The notes beneath the pieces were generated by a model that did no database searches, was not told the origin of the DNA, and worked only from the letters and a program-made list of their open reading frames with translations. From Cronobacter universalis NCTC 9529 (GTDB taxonomy: Bacteria > Pseudomonadota > Gammaproteobacteria > Enterobacterales > Enterobacteriaceae): DNA of 64,000 bases. Positions 58,297 to 64,000 of this stretch are shown here, in pieces. The position numbers and the translations under genes were made by a program. Position 1 is the first letter of the stretch, and each line of letters starts with the position of its first letter. Location of the stretch: contig NZ_CP012257.1 in the NCBI RefSeq assembly GCF_001277175.1, positions 3,968,001 through 4,032,000 on the forward strand, given 5' to 3'.

Positions 58297-59583
58297 TTAC
58301 ATCATCCCTAATATCCGCGGCAGCCAGAGCGAAATGGCCGGAATGTAAGTCACCATCGCCAGCACAATAAGCAGCACGCCATAGAACGGCAGCATGGCGC
58401 GCACCACGGTTTCGATATTCTGCTTACTCACGGCGCTCGCCACAAACAGCACCGACCCCACCGGCGGCGTAATCAACCCGATCCCGAGATTCACCATCAT
58501 GATCATCCCGAAATGCACCGGATCGATGCCTAGCTGATTGGTGACCGGCAACAGCACCGGCGTCAGGATCAAAATGATCGGCGCCATGTCCATCAGCGTG
58601 CCGATAAGCAGCAGCATGATATTGAGGTACATCAGAATGACGTATTTGTTATCCGACAGCGTCGTGAAAAATTCCGTAATGCGCGTCGGCAGTTGCATAT
58701 AGGTCATCACCGCGCCGAACGCCGCCGCAAAACCGATGAGGATCATCACGATCGTCACCGTTTTCACGGTGCGGAACATCAGCTTTGGCAGCTCGCTCCA
58801 TTGGTAATCGCGGTAAATAAACATCGTCACGAAAAACGCCCACAGGCACGCCACCGCCGCCGACTCCGTCGCGGTAAACACGCCGGTGAGAATGCCGCCC
58901 AGGATAATCACGACCGTCATCAGCCCCCACAGCGCATCGATGAAAATTTTCAGCGCCTGCCTGAGCGGAATACGCTCGCCTTTCGGGTAGCCGCGCCGCC
59001 GCGCGAAGGCGATGCAGAGCACCATCAGGCTCAGTCCCAGCAGCAGCCCCGGCAACACGCCCGCGATAAACAGCGTCGCGATAGACACAGTGCCGCCCGC
59101 CGCCAGCGAATAGATAACCGAGTTATGGCTGGGCGGGATAAGAATCGCCTGCACCGAGCCGCTCGCCGTGACCGCCGCGGCGTATTCTCGCGGGTAGCCT
59201 TTCTTTTCCATCTCCGGGATCATCACGCTGCCGATAGACGCGGTATCCGCCACCGACGAGCCGGAAATCGCGCCGAAAAACGTCGAGGCGACAATATTCA
59301 CCAGCGACAGCCCGCCGCGGATAAAGCCCACGAACAGATAGGCGAAGTTCACCAGCCGTCGGGCGATACCGCCTTCGGCCATAATCGCGCCCGCCAGGAT
59401 AAAAAACGGGATCGCCAGCAGCGTGAATTTGTTAACGCCGCTGGTTATCTGGATCATCAACGCTTCCAGCGGCAGGTCTATCCAGAGCGCGCCCACGATG
59501 GCGCTCAGGCCCACCGCGAAAGCGACCGGCATCCCGAGCGCCAGCAACACCGCCAGCGTGGCCAGTAAGATAAATGCGTCCAT
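58297..59583 (-). CDS. TRAP transporter large membrane subunit (DctM type)
   Basis: This 428-residue protein has about 12 membrane helices and is typical DctM, the sodium-driven translocation subunit. GSSVADTASIGSVMIPEM, ILIPPSHNSVIYSLAAGG and LGIGLITPPVGSVLFVA are family blocks. It lies 11 bases after dctQ and is the last gene of a three-gene dctPQM operon inserted between zntA and tusA relative to E. coli. Confidence 0.93.
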   Translation of the reverse strand: MDAFILLATLAVLLALGMPVAFAVGLSAIVGALWIDLPLEALMIQITSGVNKFTLLAIPFFILAGAIMAEGGIARRLVNFAYLFVGFIRGGLSLVNIVASTFFGAISGSSVADTASIGSVMIPEMEKKGYPREYAAAVTASGSVQAILIPPSHNSVIYSLAAGGTVSIATLFIAGVLPGLLLGLSLMVLCIAFARRRGYPKGERIPLRQALKIFIDALWGLMTVVIILGGILTGVFTATESAAVACLWAFFVTMFIYRDYQWSELPKLMFRTVKTVTIVMILIGFAAAFGAVMTYMQLPTRITEFFTTLSDNKYVILMYLNIMLLLIGTLMDMAPIILILTPVLLPVTNQLGIDPVHFGMIMMVNLGIGLITPPVGSVLFVASAVSKQNIETVVRAMLPFYGVLLIVLAMVTYIPAISLWLPRILGMM

Positions 59584-59594
59584 AACGTTCCCCG

Positions 59595-60101
59595 CTAGCT
59601 ATGGTTGCCAATGAGCACGACCGGGCGGTTCTCCTGAGAGCCCCACAGCAGCCGCTCGATGACGAACAGAATCATCACCGCCGAGCCGATGGGCAGCGGC
59701 AGATAGCTTTCTCCGGAGGTCAGGACCGGAAATTCCGCGACGGGCTGCTCCCACAGCTCCATGCACAACAGGGCGCTGTAGTAAAACATGACCGCGGAAA
59801 TGATGAGCATCAGCAGATCGACCGCGCGCGCGCAGACCCGCTGCGCAAACGGCGGCAGGCGATCGGTCAGCATGTTCACCGCGATATGCGAGCCCGCGCG
59901 GTAGCCCACCGCCGCGCCGATGAAGGTAAACGTCACCATGCAGATAATAGCGACCGGCTCAGGCCAGGATTCTCCCCGGTTGAGCACGTAACGCGAGAAA
60001 ATCCCTATCGGGATCACGACCGTCATGATCAACAGCGCGAACCCGGCCACCATCATGGCGAGCAGGTACAGGCGATCCATCCAGACCAGAAATCGGGACA
60101 T
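59595..60101 (-). CDS. TRAP transporter small membrane subunit (DctQ type)
   Basis: This 168-residue protein has four membrane helices with the typical DctQ features: the FSRYVLNRGESWPEP loop after helix one or two and GAAVGYRAGSHIAVNML. It scaffolds DctM. It lies 48 bases after the binding protein gene and 11 before dctM. Confidence 0.92.
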   Translation of the reverse strand: MSRFLVWMDRLYLLAMMVAGFALLIMTVVIPIGIFSRYVLNRGESWPEPVAIICMVTFTFIGAAVGYRAGSHIAVNMLTDRLPPFAQRVCARAVDLLMLIISAVMFYYSALLCMELWEQPVAEFPVLTSGESYLPLPIGSAVMILFVIERLLWGSQENRPVVLIGNHS

Positions 60102-60149
60102 AAATACTCCGCAGAAGATGAGGCGCCGGGGCCAGCCCGGCGTAGGGGG

Positions 60150-61133
60150 TTATTTGACGTCAGCGATGGCTTTCATCAGATCCTGATGCTTCGCGCCATA
60201 CTGGTCGCGTACCGGCGCGGTCGCTTTCACGAAATACGCCTTATCGATGTCGTGGAACTGCACGCCGCCCGCTTTCATTTTGTCGAGCGCCTGCGTGTTA
60301 TAGGCATTCCACAGCGCACGCTGTTCCATTTGCGCCTCGCGGGCGAGCGTCAGGATTTTCTGCTGCTGCTCGGGCTTGAGCTTGTCCCACTTCACTTTCG
60401 AGTAGAGCAGCATTTCGGGGATAATAAAGTGGCCGCTCAGGGTGTAATGCTTCGCGACCGGCAGGTAGTTATGGGCGATATAGGTCGGCGGGTTGTTTTC
60501 AGCGCCGTCGATAACGCCGGTTTGCAGGCCGCTGTAGACTTCGCTCACCCCCATCGCCACGGCGTTCGCGCCCATCGCTTTCAGCGTGCCAATGGCGACC
60601 GGACTCCCCTGTACGCGGATTTTCATGCCCTTGAGCTCGTCCGGCTTCACGACCGGGTTTTTGGTGATTAAATTGCGGGTGCCGGAGTCCATCCAGCCTA
60701 AAAAGACCAGCCGCGATTTCGGGTTGCTGGTGAGTTTATCGCCGATTTGCTTGCCGATATCGCCATCAATGACCTTGTGCATATGCTCTTCATCACGAAA
60801 CACATACGGCAGCGTAAACACTTCGATCTCCGGCAAAATCGCCGCGACTGGCGCCATTGAAACGCGGATCATGTCGATTGCGCCCATTTGCGCCTGTTCG
60901 ATCATCTGCTTCTCATCGCCCAGCACGCCGCCCGGAAACGTTTTAATTTCCAGCTCGCCGTTGGTTTGTTGTTTTAACTTTTCACCCATGTTTTGCACGG
61001 CGACGACATTCGGGTATCCCTGCGGGTGAACATCGGCCGCTTTAATCACTTGCGCATGCAGAGCGGGCGCAAACAGCAGTGACGCGGTGGAGAGGCAAAG
61101 ACCGGCCAGGGCCGGGATAAATCGCTTTTTCAT
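60150..61133 (-). CDS. TRAP transporter solute-binding protein (DctP type)
   Basis: This 327-residue periplasmic protein has a signal peptide (MKKRFIPALAGLCLSTASLL, cleavage near AQV). The family carboxylate-binding Arg lies in GMKIRVQGSP, with GAIDMIRVSMAPVA and GVSEVYSGLQTGVIDGAENNPP. TRAP systems import organic or sugar acids. The pattern suits the DctP/YiaO-type group that includes sugar-acid binders, but the ligand cannot be told. It is the first gene of the operon, with GGAG 8 bases before the ATG. Confidence 0.92.
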   Translation of the reverse strand: MKKRFIPALAGLCLSTASLLFAPALHAQVIKAADVHPQGYPNVVAVQNMGEKLKQQTNGELEIKTFPGGVLGDEKQMIEQAQMGAIDMIRVSMAPVAAILPEIEVFTLPYVFRDEEHMHKVIDGDIGKQIGDKLTSNPKSRLVFLGWMDSGTRNLITKNPVVKPDELKGMKIRVQGSPVAIGTLKAMGANAVAMGVSEVYSGLQTGVIDGAENNPPTYIAHNYLPVAKHYTLSGHFIIPEMLLYSKVKWDKLKPEQQQKILTLAREAQMEQRALWNAYNTQALDKMKAGGVQFHDIDKAYFVKATAPVRDQYGAKHQDLMKAIADVK

Positions 61134-61290
61134 CGGGTCGCTCCAGAGGATAAGGACAGGCTAGTTATAAAACGGTGTTTTGATTTGTCGGTTATAAACT
61201 AGACGACGTCCTGTAAAGGCAGGGTGAAGCGCCTCACAAAAGCAACAACTTTGAAACAAGGGTTTAAAAAGAATGTGACGTGAGTTCAGA

Positions 61291-61310
61291 AAGCCGCATG
61301 ACGGCGGCTT
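61291..61310 (-). terminator. Possible tusA terminator hairpin
   Basis: AAGCCGC and GCGGCTT pair around six bases, 11 bases beyond the tusA stop. The following T-tract is weak (TCTG), so termination here is uncertain. Confidence 0.4.
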
Positions 61311-61320
61311 ACGGCAGGGA

Positions 61321-61566
61321 TTACTGATTTTTGCGCAGCAGGTAGCGATACGGCAGCGTTTCGGTTTGCGAGGCCACCAGTTCATGCTCCATAAAGCGGC
61401 AGAAGCCAGGGATATCGCGCGTCGTCGCCGGATCATCGGCCACGATCAGCAGCGTTTCGCCGGGCTGCATATTACGCACGGTTTTACGCACCATCATTAC
61501 CGGCTCAGGGCAGCGCAGCCCGAGGGCGTCCAGGGTATGGTCAGGGTGGGCGAACAGATCGGTCAT
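61321..61566 (-). CDS. tusA: Sulfur-carrier protein TusA
   Basis: TusA accepts persulfide sulfur from IscS and passes it to TusBCD for 2-thiouridine formation in tRNA, with links to molybdenum cofactor synthesis. It has 81 residues, the E. coli length, with active Cys19 in [11 protein letters not shown] and [20 protein letters not shown]. It stands divergent from yhhQ, which also serves tRNA wobble modification. Confidence 0.97.
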   Translation of the reverse strand: MTDLFAHPDHTLDALGLRCPEPVMMVRKTVRNMQPGETLLIVADDPATTRDIPGFCRFMEHELVASQTETLPYRYLLRKNQ

Positions 61567-61734
61567 GCTTCTCTCGGGGTTGTGAAAAACCGCCCTAGTT
61601 TACCCCCCGTTTTTCGTGACGCAACTCATGTGAACGATTGCGTTAAAATTAACCATTGCATTGGCGAGACAAAGCAGTATCATGCGGCGGCTTTGCGCAA
61701 ACGCGCCGCGTCTGCCTTAGTAGCTTGAAGATGA

Positions 61735-61767
61735 ACTGGGTTCCCTCACCCCAACTAACAAAAAGGT
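61735..61767 (+). promoter_or_regulatory. preQ1-I-like riboswitch leader of yhhQ
   Basis: A short stem TGGG/CCCA (61737-61740 with 61750-61753) encloses TTCCCTCA and is followed by an A-rich tail ACTAACAAAAAGGT. CCT in the loop can pair with AGG of the tail, giving the H-type pseudoknot layout of class I preQ1 riboswitches. The AAGG is also the ribosome site of yhhQ (ATG 61774), so binding would block translation. Recognised by eye, without a covariance search. Confidence 0.5.
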
Positions 61768-61773
61768 CACAAT

Positions 61774-62439
61774 ATGACTCCCTTTACCTCTGGTCAGCGC
61801 CGCAACGCGCTCGTCTGGCTGTCGTTGTTTCATTTGCTGGTGATCACCTCCAGCAACTATCTGGTGCAGCTGCCGGTCTCCATTTTTGGTTTTCACACCA
61901 CCTGGGGCGCGTTTAGCTTTCCGTTTATTTTCCTCGCCACCGATCTGACCGTGCGCATTTTTGGCGCGCCGCTGGCTCGCCGCATTATTTTCGCCGTGAT
62001 GGTGCCTGCGCTGCTGGTCTCCTACGTGATCTCCTCGCTGTTTTATATGGGGAGCTGGCAAGGGTTTGGCGCGCTCTCGCACTTCAATCTGTTCGTCGCG
62101 CGCATCGCGACCGCGAGCTTTATGGCCTATGCGCTGGGGCAGATCCTCGACGTGCATGTCTTTAACCGTCTGCGCCAAAGCCCGCGCTGGTGGCTGGCGC
62201 CGGGCGCGTCCTTGCTGCTCGGCAACGTCAGCGATACGCTGTCATTTTTCTTTATCGCCTTCTGGCGCAGCCCGGACCCGTTCATGGCCGAACACTGGAT
62301 GGAGATCGCGCTGGTGGATTACACCTTCAAGGTGCTTATCAGCCTGGTGTTCTTCCTGCCGATGTATGGCGTGCTGCTGAATATGCTGTTGAAAAAGCTG
62401 GCGGATAAATCCGATTTCCGCGTGCTGCAGCGCGGTTAA
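61774..62439 (+). CDS. yhhQ: Queuosine-precursor transporter YhhQ
   Basis: This 221-residue inner-membrane protein has the E. coli length and about six helices (VUT/DUF165 family). YhhQ imports preQ0 and preQ1 for queuosine modification of tRNA. FPFIFLATDLTVRIFG and ARIATASFMAYALGQILDVHVF are conserved. A preQ1-type leader just upstream would give feedback control. Confidence 0.96.
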   Translation: MTPFTSGQRRNALVWLSLFHLLVITSSNYLVQLPVSIFGFHTTWGAFSFPFIFLATDLTVRIFGAPLARRIIFAVMVPALLVSYVISSLFYMGSWQGFGALSHFNLFVARIATASFMAYALGQILDVHVFNRLRQSPRWWLAPGASLLLGNVSDTLSFFFIAFWRSPDPFMAEHWMEIALVDYTFKVLISLVFFLPMYGVLLNMLLKKLADKSDFRVLQRG

Positions 62440-62512
62440 AGGTTCACGGAATTTCTTGTGTTAAGATGCAGGGATGGGTCGTGTTGACCGTCTCTTGTAA
62501 AGGAATAAGTGA

Positions 62513-63070
62513 ATGCGCAATCTGGTGAAATATGTCGGTATTGGCCTGCTGGTGATGGGGCTTGCCGCCTGCGATAACAAAGACAGCAACGCGCCGGCCA
62601 GCGCCGGTGCCTCACAGAGCGAAGCTTCCGGCCAGCCAGTCAGCCTGCTGGACGGCAAACTGAGCTTCTCCCTGCCGGCGGATATGAGCGATCAGAGCGG
62701 TAAAGTGGGCACCCAGGCGAACAACATGCATGTCTACTCCGATCAGACCGGCCAGAAAGCCGTGATCGTCATCGTCGGCGAGAAAAGCCAGGAATCACTG
62801 GAAGTGCTGGCGAAACGTCTGGAAGACCAGCAGCGCGCCCGCGACCCGCAGCTGCAGGTCGTGACCAATAAAGCGATTGAAATCAAAGGCCAGAAGATGC
62901 AGCAGCTCGATACCGTCATCTCCGCCAAAGGCCAGACCGCTTACTCCTCCGTGGTGCTGGGCAATGTCGATGACAAACTGCTGACCCTGCAAATCACGCT
63001 GCCTGCCGATAACCAGCAGCAGGCGCAGAGCACCGCAGAGAACATCATCAATACCATCGTGGTGAAGTAA
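62513..63070 (+). CDS. dcrB: DcrB lipoprotein
   Basis: This 185-residue protein has the E. coli length and a lipoprotein signal peptide with lipobox LAAC (Cys20). DcrB is an envelope protein needed for phage C1/C6 DNA entry and linked to lipoprotein maturation. The family segments [20 protein letters not shown] and [19 protein letters not shown] blocks are present. It is downstream of yhhQ and followed by a strong terminator. Confidence 0.96.
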   Translation: MRNLVKYVGIGLLVMGLAACDNKDSNAPASAGASQSEASGQPVSLLDGKLSFSLPADMSDQSGKVGTQANNMHVYSDQTGQKAVIVIVGEKSQESLEVLAKRLEDQQRARDPQLQVVTNKAIEIKGQKMQQLDTVISAKGQTAYSSVVLGNVDDKLLTLQITLPADNQQQAQSTAENIINTIVVK

Positions 63071-63098
63071 TCCGCGGTAAAGATTACGCTTATAACAG

Positions 63099-63130
63099 CG
63101 GCCTGCCCTTTACGGGGCGGGCCGTTTTTT
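63099..63130 (+). terminator. dcrB intrinsic terminator
   Basis: CGGCCTGCCC pairs with GGGGCGGGCCG around TTTA and is followed by TTTTTTT. The convergent yhhS stop codon (63110-63112) lies inside this hairpin. Confidence 0.88.
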
Positions 63131-64000
63131 TAACTGCGCGCTTAACAGAATGGCGAGCAACACCAGCCCCGCCGCCGCCAGATAAATCGCCGGTACGCCC
63201 GCCCAGGCCATCAGCACGCCTGCCGCCGGCCCGGTTATCCCGAGCGACAGATCCATAAACAGCGTATAGGTGGCGAGCGCCGCGCCCTGGTTGCTCTGGG
63301 GCACCGCCTTCACCGCCACGACGCCGAGCGCAGGGAAGACCAGCGAGAAGCCTGCGCCTGCGAGAAACGTCCCCGCTTTCGCCATCCACGGCTCCACCGC
63401 CAGCCCAACCAGCAGCAGCCCAGCCGTTTCCACCACGCCGCAGATTAGCGTCACGTTAATGCCGCCCAGCCGGTTAATCGCGTTAGGGAATAGCAAGCGC
63501 GTGCCGACAAACGCGCCGCTGAAGAGCGTCAGGGCGAAGGCCGCGCCGTCCCAGCCTTTCGCCTGATAGAACAGCGTGATAAACGTGGCGATCACCCCGA
63601 AGCCGGAAGTGGTGAGCGCCAGCGCCATGCCGAACGGCCAGACCTTGCCGAGCACCGCGCGAAACGGCAGCGGTTTGCCCTTACTCGCCTTCACCGCCGG
63701 ACGCGGCAGCGCTAACACAATCCCGAGCAGCGCCACGCCCATAATAACGCCCGCCACCAGCGGCAGGCCGCCCAGACGGTACAGTAGCGCCCCGAGCGGC
63801 GCGCCCACGGCCATCGCGCCGTAGGTGACCACGCCGTTCCAGGAGATCACTTTGCCGATATGCGCCGAACCGACCACGCCGACGCCCCAGAGCGTCGAGC
63901 CGGTGCCCGCGCAGCTCTGCCCAAAGCCCAGCACCACACGACCGAGACACAGCAGCGCCAGAGATACCAGCGGCAAGCCGCCGCCCCACCACGCCAGAAA
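63110..64000 (-). CDS. yhhS: Major-facilitator transporter YhhS (5' part cut by window edge)
   Basis: These are the C-terminal ~296 residues of a 12-helix MFS protein matching E. coli YhhS (405 residues). LGRVVLGFGQSCAGTGSTLWG, ISWNGVVTYGAMAVGAPLG, GFGVIATFITLFYQAKGWDGAAFAL and GAGFSLVFPALGVVAVKAVPQ are conserved. E. coli YhhS has been linked to arabinose efflux and glyphosate tolerance; the natural substrate is unknown. The N-terminus lies beyond the right edge. Confidence 0.93.
   Translation of the reverse strand, partial: FLAWWGGGLPLVSLALLCLGRVVLGFGQSCAGTGSTLWGVGVVGSAHIGKVISWNGVVTYGAMAVGAPLGALLYRLGGLPLVAGVIMGVALLGIVLALPRPAVKASKGKPLPFRAVLGKVWPFGMALALTTSGFGVIATFITLFYQAKGWDGAAFALTLFSGAFVGTRLLFPNAINRLGGINVTLICGVVETAGLLLVGLAVEPWMAKAGTFLAGAGFSLVFPALGVVAVKAVPQSNQGAALATYTLFMDLSLGITGPAAGVLMAWAGVPAIYLAAAGLVLLAILLSAQLKKRPAP

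Noticed and set aside
1..64000. Prophage, insertion sequence, tRNA and rRNA genes
   Set aside because: None were seen; accessory genes lie as short insertions between conserved operons, without integrase, transposase or flanking att-like repeats.

Overview
The window is chromosomal DNA from a GC-rich member of the Enterobacteriaceae. Almost every gene is recognisably orthologous to the Escherichia coli malPT-glp-glg-asd-gnt-ggt-ugp-liv-rpoH-ftsYEX-zntA-tusA-yhhS stretch, in the same order, so it is the conserved core of an enteric genome and not a plasmid or phage. The protein divergence, strong G/C third-position bias and accessory insertions suggest a Cronobacter/Franconibacter-like genus, but the species is an inference. 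No rRNA, tRNA, insertion sequence, prophage or CRISPR array was seen.

Layout. 1-5.04 kb: maltodextrin phosphorylase malP (cut by the left edge) and its activator malT, divergent. 5.2-8.9 kb: glpEGR and divergent glpD (glycerol-3-phosphate metabolism). 9.1-11.1 kb: an accessory diguanylate cyclase and a small membrane protein. 11.2-20.6 kb: the glycogen operon glgBXCAP. 20.9-22.8 kb: asd and yhgN. 22.8-23.8 kb: an accessory Fic toxin module. 23.9-26.9 kb: gluconate genes gntRKU. 27-29.6 kb: yhhW, yhhX, the iron-regulated small RNA ryhB and yhhY. 29.7-32.3 kb: a 94-bp tandem palindromic repeat, ggt and yhhA. 32.3-37.4 kb: the phosphate-starvation ugpBAECQ operon. 37.5-38.1 kb: a Phd/Doc toxin-antitoxin pair. 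38.2-44.3 kb: livHMGF, a collapsed livK remnant, panM and livJ. 44.6-49.1 kb: an accessory amino-acid permease, a PuuE-type aminotransferase and a divergent MocR-type regulator. 49.1-53.5 kb: rpoH and ftsYEX. 53.7-58.1 kb: rsmD, yhhL, yhhM, yhhN and zntA. 58.3-61.1 kb: an accessory TRAP transporter. 61.3-64 kb: tusA, yhhQ, dcrB and yhhS (cut by the right edge).

The main theme is carbon storage and scavenging: MalT/MalP, GlpD, GlgBXCAP, GntKU, Ugp and Liv are all nutrient-controlled. Sequence-visible control sites include MalT-box-like and CRP-like sites, GlpR, GntR, Fur, Pho, ZntR and DnaA boxes, and a preQ1-type leader before yhhQ.

The most striking observation is that the rhomboid protease GlpG is full length and sits in an intact glpEGR operon, yet has lost its catalytic residues (Ser201 to Gly, His254 to Leu, His150 to Ser); it reads as a bacterial pseudo-rhomboid. 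Other points of interest are a livK gene reduced to its two ends, two unrelated Fic-fold toxin modules in one window, a perfect inverted repeat that is probably the operator of the MocR-type locus, and a family of GTAGG(G/C)-type REP palindromes, one set of which has grown into a 94-bp-period tandem array.
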